Positions 48,809-58,917 of a DNA stretch of 64,000 nt are shown piece after piece. The notes under the pieces were generated by a model, which saw nothing but the letters and a program-made list of their open reading frames with translations, was not told the origin of the DNA and made no database searches. Source of the stretch: Furfurilactobacillus siliginis (lineage in GTDB: Bacteria; Bacillota; Bacilli; Lactobacillales; Lactobacillaceae); the NCBI RefSeq assembly GCF_001437435.1, contig NZ_JQCB01000007.1, positions 8,254 through 72,253 of the forward strand, written 5' to 3'. A program made the translations under genes and the position numbers. Position 1 is the first letter of the stretch. Every line of letters begins with the position of its first letter.

Positions 48809-50488
48809 ATGACACAACATGCTTATATGATTGGAACTGGTATCGGAAATCTTGCAGCAGGCATTTACCTGATTCGTGACGGGCACTGGAATGGTTCACA
48901 AATCACGATGTTTGGCCTAGAAAAACATGGTGCAAATGACGGGGCACCCGTTGCTGACTATACCGATGAATACCAAAATGCTGCCATCGAAAACACCAAA
49001 GGATTTTTAGCTAAAGGCGGCCGCATGCTAAACGAGGAGACTTACGAAAATTTGTGGGATCTGCTCCGCTCTGTACCCTCGCTAGATCATCCTGGTCAAT
49101 CTGTCACTGACGAAGTACTTAGCTTTGACCACGCACATCCAACACATGACATTGCTCGGTTAATTGATAAAATGAACGGCATTCGTAACAAAGGCGACGA
49201 AAACGATTATCGCCACATGCAGTTTGATAATCGAGACCGTTTCTTACTGACCAAGTTAATGATGATGCCTGAAAGTAAAGAGCCACAGTTAAACGATATT
49301 GGTATCGACGACTGGTTTGCAAGCTCACCACATTTCTTCACCACTAATTTCTGGTACATGTGGCAAACAACCTTTGCATTCAAACGTCAAAGCTCGGCCA
49401 TGGAATTACGGCGGTACATGAATCGGATGATTCTAGAATTCAGCCGTATCAATACACTGGAAGGTGTAACGAGAACACCATACAACCAATATGAAAGTCT
49501 CATCCTACCAATGCGGCATTTCCTTGAAGAACATGGTGTTACGTTCATTGATAACCGCAAGATCACTGCACTGACTTTTAAAGACACGCCATTACGTGAT
49601 GACATCATCGTCACCGGCTTCGATTATGAAGTCGTCGACGAGGCCGGCAAGACTGGTCATGTCGACATCAATGAGGATGATTTCGTTTTCGATACCAATG
49701 GTTCCATCACTGACAGTTCGTCATTTGGAGACATGGATACCCCACTAAAAGAAAACCTCGATTACGCGCCAAGTGCTGCATTATGGAAACAAGCTGCTGA
49801 ACACTTCTATGACCTGGGCCATCCTGATAAATTCTTCAACGACCGTGAACAAAGCGAATGGATGAGCTTCACCGTTACAAACAGCGATCACTATTTGTTG
49901 AATCAAATCACGCGTATCACGCAACAGCAACCTGGTAACGCATTGAATACGTGGATTGACAGTGCCGGTTTGATGTCACTTGTTGTTCACCACCAACCAC
50001 ACTTCCACGCTCAAAAGGAAAATGAAACAGTCTTTTGGGGCTACATCATGTATCCACGCCGCAATGGTGAATTTGTCGACAAACCATTCATCGAAATGAC
50101 CGGTCGTGAAATTTTGACCGAATTCTTAGGGCATTTAGCTCAAACCGATGATAGTCGAGACAACATCAGTAATCATACGGATCAAATCATGGCTTCCACG
50201 GTTAATGTCATTCCCGTATACATGCCATATGCCAGTGCGTTATTTAACCGTCGTGCAGTTGGCGACCGACCACTTGTTGTTCCTAAGCATAGCCACAATC
50301 TAGCTTTCATCAGCCAATTTGCTGAAATGCCGTTTGACATGGTCTTCACGGAACAATATTCATTCCGTTGCGCCCAAACGGCTGTGTACCATTTCTTGAA
50401 CATTCCTGATAGCAAGCTGACGCCAATGCACCATTACGAAAAGGATCCGCGCGTCCTGGCACGTGCCACCAAGACGATGTTCCGCTAA
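48809..50488 (+). CDS. ohyA: Oleate hydratase (myosin-cross-reactive antigen family)
   Basis: A 559-residue FAD-dependent hydratase that adds water to the cis-9 bond of oleic and linoleic acids to give 10-hydroxy fatty acids, a detoxification and hydrogenation route in lactobacilli. FAD loop GTGIGNLAAGIYLIRDG at residue 8, followed by GLEKHGANDGAP, TKGFLAKGGRMLNEETY and NFWYMWQTTFAF, all family hallmarks. AAAGGAAG precedes the ATG. Same transcription unit as the ArsR gene; ended by a strong hairpin. It lies between the str operon and rpoC, not a usual site. Confidence 0.95.
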   Translation: MTQHAYMIGTGIGNLAAGIYLIRDGHWNGSQITMFGLEKHGANDGAPVADYTDEYQNAAIENTKGFLAKGGRMLNEETYENLWDLLRSVPSLDHPGQSVTDEVLSFDHAHPTHDIARLIDKMNGIRNKGDENDYRHMQFDNRDRFLLTKLMMMPESKEPQLNDIGIDDWFASSPHFFTTNFWYMWQTTFAFKRQSSAMELRRYMNRMILEFSRINTLEGVTRTPYNQYESLILPMRHFLEEHGVTFIDNRKITALTFKDTPLRDDIIVTGFDYEVVDEAGKTGHVDINEDDFVFDTNGSITDSSSFGDMDTPLKENLDYAPSAALWKQAAEHFYDLGHPDKFFNDREQSEWMSFTVTNSDHYLLNQITRITQQQPGNALNTWIDSAGLMSLVVHHQPHFHAQKENETVFWGYIMYPRRNGEFVDKPFIEMTGREILTEFLGHLAQTDDSRDNISNHTDQIMASTVNVIPVYMPYASALFNRRAVGDRPLVVPKHSHNLAFISQFAEMPFDMVFTEQYSFRCAQTAVYHFLNIPDSKLTPMHHYEKDPRVLARATKTMFR

Positions 50489-50518
50489 TGTAGCTTTCGT
50501 CTAATAACGGCGCAATGT

Positions 50519-50583
50519 AAAAAAGCATCCCGATGATCGTTCAGCCTACTTAGTCGTGGCGAATCGATCATCGAGATGTTTTT
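50519..50583. terminator. Terminator of arsR-ohyA
   Basis: AAAAGCATCcCGATGATCG pairs with CGATCATCGaGATGTTTTT (one internal mismatch) across a 25-base loop; T-run on the plus strand, A-run on the other, so it also bounds the minus-strand gene downstream. Confidence 0.82.
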
Positions 50584-50611
50584 ATTTTGTAGCCTGCTTG
50601 GTGCCGCCTTG

Positions 50612-50863
50612 TTAACCTTTTAAACCACGGGCTTGGCGATCCATATCTTCTACCACGATATCGAAAATATCTCCCAACGACGCACAGTACTTTAAAATAT
50701 CCCAGGGTTCGTTTGTATGAAAATGAATCTTAATCAGGTTTTCATCACCTACAGCAATCAAACTATCCCCTGCAAATTTTGCTTTAATAGCGGCGTCAAT
50801 CGCATCTTCATCTAGTTTTGTTCCCTCGATCAAACACTGCGTATCGTATTTGAATTCAATCAT
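50612..50863 (-). CDS. Orphan FakA/DAK-phosphatase C-terminal-domain-like protein
   Basis: An 83-residue protein resembling only the C-terminal part of FakA (YloV, fatty-acid kinase) and DegV-partner proteins: TQCLIEG, GDSLIAVGDENLIKIHFHTNEP and VVEDMDRQARGL correspond to the pattern of that domain. The ATP-binding Dak-L domain is absent, so it cannot be a kinase itself. The start is set at MIEFKYD because AAAGGA lies upstream of it. It may be a stand-alone adaptor. Neighbour of oleate hydratase, which also handles fatty acids. Confidence 0.7.
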   Translation of the reverse strand: MIEFKYDTQCLIEGTKLDEDAIDAAIKAKFAGDSLIAVGDENLIKIHFHTNEPWDILKYCASLGDIFDIVVEDMDRQARGLKG

Positions 50864-50996
50864 GTCAGCCAGTCCTTTCATTGTTAAATCACGCTAATCA
50901 TAAGGAACTTCCGTGCGAAACACCACTAAACTGACTTTTTTAAATCGAAATCGTCCAACTGTAAGCAAGCGTCTCTAAAATACGTTTGCAAACACA

Positions 50997-51040
50997 AAAA
51001 GGCCTGTCGGCATAATTTTGCTTATGTCGACAGGCCTTTT
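50997..51040 (-). terminator. rpoBC terminator
   Basis: A 19-bp near-perfect inverted repeat (AAAAGGCCTGTCG... / ...CGACAGGCCTTTT) 17 bp after the rpoC stop, ending in a T-run on the minus strand. Confidence 0.9.
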
Positions 51041-51056
51041 AATTGTCAGATGCTAA

Positions 51057-54000
51057 TTAGTTAGTGCTCTTGGCGTCTTCTTCACGCATTTTTTGTTCTA
51101 AGTCGCTGATGGAGTAGACCCCTTCAGTACCAGTCACTTCAGTCTCTTTAGGCTGAATCTTCCGGTAATCTGGCATCCCAGTACCAGCAGGAATGATCTT
51201 CCCGATGATAACATTTTCCTTCAACCCAACAAGTGGGTCGTTCTTTCCACGAATAGCGGCATCGGTAAGGACACGCGTTGTTTCTTGGAATGAAGCAGCA
51301 GACAAGAAACTGTTGGTTTCCAGAGCGGCTTTAGTAATCCCTAAGATCACTGGACGACTTGTTGCAGGAATTCCACCGTCAACCAGCGTCTTCGTGTTGG
51401 CATTTCTAAAGTCAGCAATGTCCATCAAGGTACCTGGCAACATATCAGTGTCACCTGGATCCATGACACGAACTTTCCGCATCATTTGACGAACCATGAT
51501 TTCGATATGCTTGTCGGCAATCCCAACACCTTGCATCCGGTAAACACGTTGAACTTCACGGAGCAAGTAGTTTTCAGTCGATAGAACGTCACGAACCTTC
51601 AAGAGTTCCTTAGGATCAATTGAACCTTCATTTAGTGAAGAGCCACGGTGGATAAAGTCGCCTTCAGCAACACGCATCCGTGCCCGTAATGGCAACGTGT
51701 ACGTCCGCGTTTCAGCTTCACCCTTAACCGTTACTTCCTTCGTTCGTTCAGCTGGGTTTTCTTCGATAGAGACAATCGTCCCCGTCACTTCAGTAATCTC
51801 AGCTTTACCTTTAGGATTCCGTGCTTCAACGATTTCTTGAACACGAGGAAGCCCTTGGGTAATATCGTCCCCGGCAACACCACCGGTATGGAAGTTACGC
51901 ATCGTCAATTGTGTACCAGGCTCACCGATTGATTGGGCGGCAACAGTACCAACTGCTTCACCAACTTCAACCCGATCACCAGTAGCCATGTTACGGCCAT
52001 AACAGCGTTCACAAACACCATGTTGCGTGTTGCAAGTGAAGGCTGAACGAATGACAACTTCTGTAACCCCTGCATCAACAACTGCTTGGGCAACATCTTC
52101 ATCAATCATTTCATTGGCGTTAACCAATACTTCACCTGTTTCAGGATGCTTGATTGACTTCATCGCATAACGACCTAGGATACGTTCGTATAGTGATTCA
52201 ATCATTTCGTTTCCGTTCGTGATGGCGTGAATGGTCAAACCACGGTCTGTCCCACAATCCTTTTCACGAATGATAACATCCTGTGCCACGTCAACCAGAC
52301 GCCGAGTCAAGTAACCTGAGTTGGCAGTCTTCAAGGCAGTATCGGTCATCCCTTTACGAGCCCCATGGGTTGAAATGAACATTTCCAAGACAGATAGTCC
52401 TTCACGGAAGTTAGAAACGATAGGTAATTCCATCGTTTGACCATTAGGCGCAGCCATCAAACCACGCATCCCGGCTAATTGCGTAAAGTTAGAGATGTTA
52501 CCACGGGCACCGGAATCACTCATCATAAAGATTGGGTTATCCCATTCCATGGAGTCAACTAACTGTTCTTGAATATCATCTTTAGCAGTGTTCCAAACGT
52601 CAATAACACGTTGGTAACGTTCGTCATCGGTGATCAACCCGCGACGGAATTGCTTGGAAATCGTTGATACTTGCTTACGCGCTTCAGAAACAATGTCGTT
52701 CTTTGTCTTCAGCGTTGAAATATCGGCAATCCCAACCGTTAAACCAGAGTTCGTGGATTCGTAGTAACCCAAATCCTTCATCCGGTCCAACAGCAATGAT
52801 GTAGCAGTAACTTTGTAAATCTTGTAAACTTCGGCAATGATATCAGCCAAGAAGCCCTTCTTGAACGGATCATTCAGTGGTTGATTGCTCAACACAGCCT
52901 TCAAATCTGTTCCTGGTTCAAGGAAGAACCGATCGTCTACACCATCAGTTAAGTTAGCTGACGTAGGTTCATTCAAGTAAGGGAACTTGTCAGGCAAGAT
53001 GGCGTTAAAGATCATCTTCCCAACAGTCGTAACCAAGATGCGACTCCGCTGTTCATCAGTGAATGGCTTTGTCGTCATTGATGAAGCTTGAACCCCAACC
53101 CGACTGTGCAAATGCACGTAACCGTTTTGGTAGGCAACGCGGGCTTCGTTCAGATCTTTAAAGATCATCCCTTCACCTTCGCGACCAGCTTCTTCAGTGG
53201 TTAGGTAGTAGTTACCGATAACCATATCTTGTGATGGTGTAACCACTGGACGACCATTGGCAGGTGCCAAGATGTGTCCGGCAGCTAACATCAATAAACG
53301 TGCTTCTGCTTGTGCTTCGTCTGACAACGGAACGTGGATGGCCATTTGGTCTCCATCGAAATCGGCATTGTAAGCTTCACACACAAGTGGGTGAACACGC
53401 ATCGCTTTACCAGAAACTAAGACTGGTTCGAAAGCTTGAATTCCCAAGCGGTGTAATGTAGGTGCCCGGTTAAGTAACACTGGGTGTTCCTTAATAACAT
53501 CTTCCAAAACATCGTAAACATCATTATCCTGACGGTCGATCTTGCGACGTGCATTCTTGATGTTTGAGGCTAATTCACGTTTAACCAATTCTTTCATGAT
53601 GAATGGCTTGAAGAGTTCCATGGCCATTGGCACAGGTAATCCCATTTGGTTCATCTTCAGAGTTGGTCCAACATCGATAACAGAACGGCCAGAGTAGTCA
53701 ACACGTTTACCAAGTAAGTTCTGACGGAACCGACCTTGTTTCCCTTTCAACATGTGTGAAAGAGACTTCAATGGACGGTTACCAGGACCGGCAACGGGAC
53801 GGCCACGACGACCATTATCGATCAATGCATCAACGGCTTCTTGTAACATCCGCTTTTCATTTTGAACGATGATTCCAGGTGCGTTCAAATCTAACAAACG
53901 CTTCAACCGGTTGTTACGGTTGATAACCCGACGGTACAAATCATTCAAATCGGAAGTGGCGAAACGGCCACCTTCCAATTGAACCATTGGCCGTAAATCA

Positions 54001-54707
54001 GGTGGAATAACTGGCACAACATCCATAACCATCCAGTCAGGACGGTTACCGGATTGTAAGAAGGCTTCCAAGATGTCCAAACGACGAACGGCACGCGTCC
54101 GCTTTTGGCCTGAAGCTTCTTTCAGTTGTTCCTTTAATTCAGCAGCTTCCTTATCTAAGTCTACTGCTGACAGTAACTTACGAATGGCTTCCGCACCCAT
54201 TTCGGCTTGGAATTCATTCCCATATTCTTGCTTCTTTTCACGATATTCACGTTCTGAAAGCAATTGCTTGCGTTCCAAAGGTGTGTCACCAGATTCCAAC
54301 ACAACGTATGAAGCGAAGTAAATGATTTCTTCTAGAGAACGTGGGCTCATGTCCAAAACCAAACCCATCCGGCTTGGGATTCCCTTGAAGTACCAAATAT
54401 GTGTAACTGGTGCGGCTAATTCAATATGGCCCATCCGTTCACGACGAACCTTTGACCGTGTGACTTCAACACCACAACGGTCACAAACGACACCCTTATA
54501 CCGGATCCGCTTGTACTTACCACACGCACATTCCCAGTCTTTGGTGGGTCCAAAAATCCGTTCATCGAACAGCCCATCACGTTCAGGCTTTAATGTCCGA
54601 TAATTGATGGTCTCTGGCTTCTTAACTTCACCGTATGACCAGCTGCGGATTTTATCAGGCGAAGCAAGCCCAATCTGCATGCTTTCAAATTTGTTGACAT
54701 CAATCAA
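51057..54707 (-). CDS. rpoC: RNA polymerase beta' subunit
   Basis: Beta', 1216 residues. N-terminal zinc ribbon [19 protein letters not shown], catalytic [10 protein letters not shown] with three Mg-binding aspartates, trigger loop region and the C-terminal zinc site ([11 protein letters not shown]). The start codon is TTG (MIDVNKFE), eight bases after AAGGAGG; no upstream alternative is better. 46 bp after rpoB. Confidence 0.98.
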   Translation of the reverse strand: MIDVNKFESMQIGLASPDKIRSWSYGEVKKPETINYRTLKPERDGLFDERIFGPTKDWECACGKYKRIRYKGVVCDRCGVEVTRSKVRRERMGHIELAAPVTHIWYFKGIPSRMGLVLDMSPRSLEEIIYFASYVVLESGDTPLERKQLLSEREYREKKQEYGNEFQAEMGAEAIRKLLSAVDLDKEAAELKEQLKEASGQKRTRAVRRLDILEAFLQSGNRPDWMVMDVVPVIPPDLRPMVQLEGGRFATSDLNDLYRRVINRNNRLKRLLDLNAPGIIVQNEKRMLQEAVDALIDNGRRGRPVAGPGNRPLKSLSHMLKGKQGRFRQNLLGKRVDYSGRSVIDVGPTLKMNQMGLPVPMAMELFKPFIMKELVKRELASNIKNARRKIDRQDNDVYDVLEDVIKEHPVLLNRAPTLHRLGIQAFEPVLVSGKAMRVHPLVCEAYNADFDGDQMAIHVPLSDEAQAEARLLMLAAGHILAPANGRPVVTPSQDMVIGNYYLTTEEAGREGEGMIFKDLNEARVAYQNGYVHLHSRVGVQASSMTTKPFTDEQRSRILVTTVGKMIFNAILPDKFPYLNEPTSANLTDGVDDRFFLEPGTDLKAVLSNQPLNDPFKKGFLADIIAEVYKIYKVTATSLLLDRMKDLGYYESTNSGLTVGIADISTLKTKNDIVSEARKQVSTISKQFRRGLITDDERYQRVIDVWNTAKDDIQEQLVDSMEWDNPIFMMSDSGARGNISNFTQLAGMRGLMAAPNGQTMELPIVSNFREGLSVLEMFISTHGARKGMTDTALKTANSGYLTRRLVDVAQDVIIREKDCGTDRGLTIHAITNGNEMIESLYERILGRYAMKSIKHPETGEVLVNANEMIDEDVAQAVVDAGVTEVVIRSAFTCNTQHGVCERCYGRNMATGDRVEVGEAVGTVAAQSIGEPGTQLTMRNFHTGGVAGDDITQGLPRVQEIVEARNPKGKAEITEVTGTIVSIEENPAERTKEVTVKGEAETRTYTLPLRARMRVAEGDFIHRGSSLNEGSIDPKELLKVRDVLSTENYLLREVQRVYRMQGVGIADKHIEIMVRQMMRKVRVMDPGDTDMLPGTLMDIADFRNANTKTLVDGGIPATSRPVILGITKAALETNSFLSAASFQETTRVLTDAAIRGKNDPLVGLKENVIIGKIIPAGTGMPDYRKIQPKETEVTGTEGVYSISDLEQKMREEDAKSTN

Positions 54708-54753
54708 AGGATTGACCTCCTTCTAATTTCAATGGCGACGGTTCACAACCTAA

Positions 54754-57700
54754 CTATTCGTTAGTGGTGTGTTCAGATTCTGCTGCCGGTGCAGTTGTTG
54801 GTTGCGCTGCAGGCGCTTGTTCGTCAGGCTTTTCATCCACAGGATGTTCAGCGGCGTACTTGCTTAATGCATCAACGTTAACAACGTCATCTTCATCATC
54901 ATCCATGTCACGCAGTTCAATTTCTTGCTTGTTGTTGTCTAAGACCTTCATGTCCAGACCAAGTGCTTGAAGTTCCTTAACCAGAACACGGAATGATTCA
55001 GGCACACCAGGCTTCGGAATTGGTTCACCCTTAACAATTGCTTCATAGGTCTTAACACGACCAACGACGTCATCTGACTTGTAAGTCAAGATTTCTTGCA
55101 ATGTGTAAGCAGCACCATAGGCTTCCAAAGCCCAAACTTCCATTTCACCGAAACGTTGACCCCCAAATTGCGCTTTCCCACCAAGTGGTTGTTGCGTAAC
55201 AAGTGAGTAAGGTCCGATTGAACGAGCATGGATCTTGTCGTCGACCATGTGGGCCAACTTCAAGTAGTGCATGACACCAACGGCGATCCGGTTATCAAAC
55301 GCTTCACCGGTCCGACCATCGTACAAGACGTACTTGGCATCAGTAGGCATTCCTGCTTCTTGAACAGCGTCCCAGATATCCTTATCTTGCGCACCATCAA
55401 AGACAGGCGTTGCAACATGGATACCAAGTTTACGAGCAGCCATTCCTAAATGCAGTTCCAGCACTTGCCCAATGTTCATACGAGAAGGCACACCCATTGG
55501 TGAAAGCATGATGTCAATTGGTGTTCCATCTGGCATGTAAGGCATGTCTTCTTCAGGAATAACAATTGATACAGTACCCTTGTTCCCATGACGACCTGAC
55601 ATCTTGTCACCGACCTGAATCTTACGCTTCTGAGCGATGTAGACACGGACCATCATGTTCACACCAGGTGATAATTCATCCCCGTTTTCACGAGTAAAGA
55701 TCTTAACATCCTGGATGATACCGCCACCACCATGAGGAACACGCAGTGAAGTATCACGAACTTCACGTGCCTTTTCACCAAAGATAGCGTGCAGCAAACG
55801 TTCTTCAGCTGATAATTCTGTCACACCCTTAGGCGTAACCTTACCAACTAAGATGTCGCCGTCTTGCACTTCAGCACCAACACGGATAATTCCTTCTTCG
55901 TCAAGATCCTTCAATGAATCTTCACCAACGTTAGGAATTTCGCGAGTCATTTCTTCAGGTCCAAGTTTGGTGTCTCGTGCTTCTGATTCATATTCTTCGA
56001 TATGAATTGAAGTGTAGACATCATCCTTAACCAACCGTTCGGAAATGGCAATGGCATCTTCGAAGTTATAACCGTTCCAAGTCATGAAGGCAATCAATGG
56101 GTTTTGCCCAAGGGCTAATTCCCCACCTTCCATTGAAGGACCGTCAGCCAAAATTTCATCGGCATCAACACTGTCGCCAACCTTAACGATTGGACGTTGG
56201 TTGTAGTTCTTACCACCGTTTGAGCGACGGAACTTCATCAACTTGTAGGTATCCAAAGTACTGTCTTCACGGCGAACACGAATTTGCGTTGCATCAACGT
56301 ATTCAACAATTCCAGAAGCCTTACTGATCAAGGCAACCCCAGAATCATGCGCTGCCTTATATTCAATCCCAGTCCCAACAAGTGGGGCATGTGGATTCAA
56401 TAAAGGAACAGCTTGCCGTTGCATGTTGGCACCCATCAAAGCACGGTTAGAATCATCGTTTTCCAAGAAAGGAATACATGCAGTGGCAACAGCAACTACT
56501 TGCTTAGGTGAAACATCCATGTAATCGATGTTATCGATTGATGTTTCAATATTTTCATCCTTTGAACGTGCCAAAACAGTGTCATCAACGAATGAACCAT
56601 CGTCACTCAATGGTGAGTTGGCTTGAGCAATGACAAAGTTATCTTCTTCATCGGCAGTTAAGTAGTCGATTCGGTCAGTAACTTTGTGGTTATCCCAAGA
56701 AACACGACGGTAAGGCGTTTCAATGAATCCGTAACGGTTAACCTTCGCGTAACTAGACAATGAGTTAATCAACCCAATGTTAGGACCTTCAGGTGTTTCG
56801 ATAGGACACATCCGACCATAGTGGGTGTAGTGAACATCCCGGACTTCATATCCGGCACGGTCACGTGTCAAACCACCAGGTCCAAGTGCAGATAGACGCC
56901 GTTTATGAGTTAATTCACCCAATGGGTTAGTCTGATCCATGAATTGTGACAGTTGTGAACTACCAAAGAATTCTTTGATTGAAGCAACAACTGGACGAAT
57001 ATTGATTAATTGTTGTGGTGTTACAGTTGCGGAATCCTGAATGGACATCCGTTCCCGAACAACCCGTTCCATCCGTGATAAACCAATCCGGAATTGGTTC
57101 TGGAGTAATTCACCCACAGAACGAATCCGACGGTTACCCAAGTGATCAATATCATCAGTTGAACCAAGACCTTCTTGCAAACTGAAGAAGTAGTTGATTG
57201 AAGCAATGATATCAGCAGGCTGAATGGTGTGGTTCTTTAAGTCGATATGACCATTACCAATGATGTTTAAGACTTGTTCAGGATCCTTCTTGGAGTAAAC
57301 CTTGATGATCTGGACTGTCATCGGTTCAGTTACGACAGCTTCATCTGAAGGTGTAAAGGTAACTGACTTAAAGTCTTCTTGATCCAGGTATGGTGCCAAC
57401 TTGGCCATAACGGTCTTGTCGATCACAGCACCCTTTTCGGCAATGATCTCACCTGAGTCAGGATCAGCAAGCGTTTCAGCAAGCGTCAAGCCTAGTAAAC
57501 GGGTGTGTAGATCAAGCTTCTTGTTTAACTTGTAACGACCAACAGGAGCAGTGTCGTAACGCTTAGGATCGAAGAACCGTGCAGTCAACAGACTCCGTGA
57601 AGAGTCAGCTGTCTTAGGTTCGCCGGGACGTAAACGTTCGTAAACATCCTTCAAGGATTCTTCAACACGTGAATCATCAGCATTCTTATGAATATCCTTT

Positions 57701-58365
57701 TCCAAAGTGGCCATTAAAGCGTCACTTTGACCCAAGATTTCGATGATTTCATCGTCAGAACCATAACCTAATGCCCGAACAAGTTCAGTCATTGGCAGTT
57801 TCCGTGTCCGGTCAATCCGGACATAAGAGATTTCCTTGGCGTCTGTTTCGTATTCGAGCCATGCACCACGGTTAGGAATAACCGTTGCACCATACACTTC
57901 ACGACCGTTCTTATCTTCATCCTCAGTGTAGTAAACACCAGGTGAACGAACTAATTGTGAAACGATAACTCGTTCTGCCCCATTGATGATAAACGTCCCC
58001 TGATCAGTCATCAGTGGGAAATCACCAAAGAACACGTCTTGACTCTTGATTTCACCAGTTTCATGGTTCGTCAAACGTAAAGTAACGTGCAGCGGTGCTG
58101 AATAGTTGGCATCGTGTTCACGTGCCTCATCAACCGTGTATTTTGGTTCGAGTAATTGGTAGTCAACGAATTCCAGTGACAAGTTCCCCTGGAAATCATC
58201 AATTGGCATGATGTCATCGAACATGTCACGCAAGCCTTCGTCCAAGAACCATTGGTATGAATCCGTTTGGATTTCAATCAGGTTCGGTAGATCAAGAACT
58301 TCCTTGATACGTGCGTAACTTCTGCGGGTCCGGTGCTTACCGTATTTAACTAAATGCCCTGCCAA
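54754..58365 (-). CDS. rpoB: RNA polymerase beta subunit
   Basis: Beta, about 1203 residues. A GTG three codons upstream is part of the AAAGGAGTG ribosome site; the TTG beginning [15 protein letters not shown] aligns with the Bacillus start (TGQLVQYGRHRQRR) and is preferred. The rifampicin pocket reads [10 protein letters not shown] and [13 protein letters not shown], with the residues usually changed in resistant strains all wild type. The C-terminal tail after residue 1150 is acidic and then rich in P, A and T. Confidence 0.98.
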   Translation of the reverse strand: MAGHLVKYGKHRTRRSYARIKEVLDLPNLIEIQTDSYQWFLDEGLRDMFDDIMPIDDFQGNLSLEFVDYQLLEPKYTVDEAREHDANYSAPLHVTLRLTNHETGEIKSQDVFFGDFPLMTDQGTFIINGAERVIVSQLVRSPGVYYTEDEDKNGREVYGATVIPNRGAWLEYETDAKEISYVRIDRTRKLPMTELVRALGYGSDDEIIEILGQSDALMATLEKDIHKNADDSRVEESLKDVYERLRPGEPKTADSSRSLLTARFFDPKRYDTAPVGRYKLNKKLDLHTRLLGLTLAETLADPDSGEIIAEKGAVIDKTVMAKLAPYLDQEDFKSVTFTPSDEAVVTEPMTVQIIKVYSKKDPEQVLNIIGNGHIDLKNHTIQPADIIASINYFFSLQEGLGSTDDIDHLGNRRIRSVGELLQNQFRIGLSRMERVVRERMSIQDSATVTPQQLINIRPVVASIKEFFGSSQLSQFMDQTNPLGELTHKRRLSALGPGGLTRDRAGYEVRDVHYTHYGRMCPIETPEGPNIGLINSLSSYAKVNRYGFIETPYRRVSWDNHKVTDRIDYLTADEEDNFVIAQANSPLSDDGSFVDDTVLARSKDENIETSIDNIDYMDVSPKQVVAVATACIPFLENDDSNRALMGANMQRQAVPLLNPHAPLVGTGIEYKAAHDSGVALISKASGIVEYVDATQIRVRREDSTLDTYKLMKFRRSNGGKNYNQRPIVKVGDSVDADEILADGPSMEGGELALGQNPLIAFMTWNGYNFEDAIAISERLVKDDVYTSIHIEEYESEARDTKLGPEEMTREIPNVGEDSLKDLDEEGIIRVGAEVQDGDILVGKVTPKGVTELSAEERLLHAIFGEKAREVRDTSLRVPHGGGGIIQDVKIFTRENGDELSPGVNMMVRVYIAQKRKIQVGDKMSGRHGNKGTVSIVIPEEDMPYMPDGTPIDIMLSPMGVPSRMNIGQVLELHLGMAARKLGIHVATPVFDGAQDKDIWDAVQEAGMPTDAKYVLYDGRTGEAFDNRIAVGVMHYLKLAHMVDDKIHARSIGPYSLVTQQPLGGKAQFGGQRFGEMEVWALEAYGAAYTLQEILTYKSDDVVGRVKTYEAIVKGEPIPKPGVPESFRVLVKELQALGLDMKVLDNNKQEIELRDMDDDEDDVVNVDALSKYAAEHPVDEKPDEQAPAAQPTTAPAAESEHTTNE

Positions 58366-58590
58366 GTTCTTCACTCCTTTTGATTGGTTTTCCGGTGAAT
58401 AAAGCTCAAATTAGATATTACAGTTTGATTACAAATCACTAAAATACCGAATTTTGAGCATAAAAAAGGCAAAAGAAGCAATGATTGAACAGCCCAGTTA
58501 ATGAGTTGAAAGCATGCTACTTTTGCTTTTCTATAGGGGTTCTGACGGACAATAGATCGCCAGAACGATTTTTATTCACAGTGATATACA
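58366..58590 (-). promoter_or_regulatory. rpoB leader RNA with attenuator-like hairpin
   Basis: About 225 nt between the promoter and rpoB. Within it, GCAAAAGTAGCA (58515-58526) pairs with TGCTTCTTTTGC (58469-58480) on the minus strand, followed by CTTTTTTAT, an intrinsic-terminator form about 100 nt before the start codon. The location matches the Lacto-rpoB leader class of Lactobacillales; I cannot confirm identity without a covariance model. Confidence 0.5.
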
Positions 58591-58596
58591 ATGAGT

Positions 58597-58625
58597 AATA
58601 TACTCGCCATCACTCATTCTGTCAA
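58597..58625 (-). promoter_or_regulatory. rpoBC promoter
   Basis: TTGACA, exactly 17 bp, TATATT on the minus strand. Eleven of twelve positions match sigma-A consensus. Confidence 0.88.
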
Positions 58626-58647
58626 TGGTTGCGCTCAGTGGACAGTG

Positions 58648-58680
58648 ACTGATTTAAACGCCATCAATTCACTGATTTAA
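58648..58680. repeat. Direct repeat upstream of the rpoB promoter
   Basis: ACTGATTTAA at 58648-58657 and again at 58671-58680, 23 bp apart (about two helical turns), starting 23 bp upstream of the -35 hexamer. It could be a paired protein-binding site. The rest of 58681-58815 shows nothing I can name. Confidence 0.35.
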
Positions 58681-58815
58681 TCATACCAGCATCGTACGAA
58701 TTTCGTTTTCAAAACGACTTCGATATTTGAGAATCATAGGAAGTTTTTTGTTTGATTTCGTTTTATGACTTTAAAAACTGGCACCATGTTTGAAAATTTA
58801 AATGCATTTTCATCC

Positions 58816-58834
58816 CACATTTTTACTATTTAAG
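58816..58834. repeat. L box
   Basis: CACATTTTTACTATTTAAG, same orientation and spacing to an S hairpin as at 6.7 and 12.7 kb, but without an adjacent T1 or T2 element. Confidence 0.5.
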
Positions 58835-58846
58835 CGCGCAAATCAA

Positions 58847-58892
58847 AAAGCGGTGTTTAGGACAAAATGAATCATGTCCTAAACACCGCTTT
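58847..58892 (-). terminator. S hairpin serving as clpC terminator
   Basis: AAAGCGGTGTTTAGGACA / TGTCCTAAACACCGCTTT perfect 18-bp stem with a ten-base loop, 25 bp after the clpC stop. The core is TTTAGGACA where other copies have TTTGGGACA, and the opposite arm carries the matching change. Confidence 0.8.
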
Positions 58893-58917
58893 GACTTCAT
58901 AAATTCAAATAATGACC

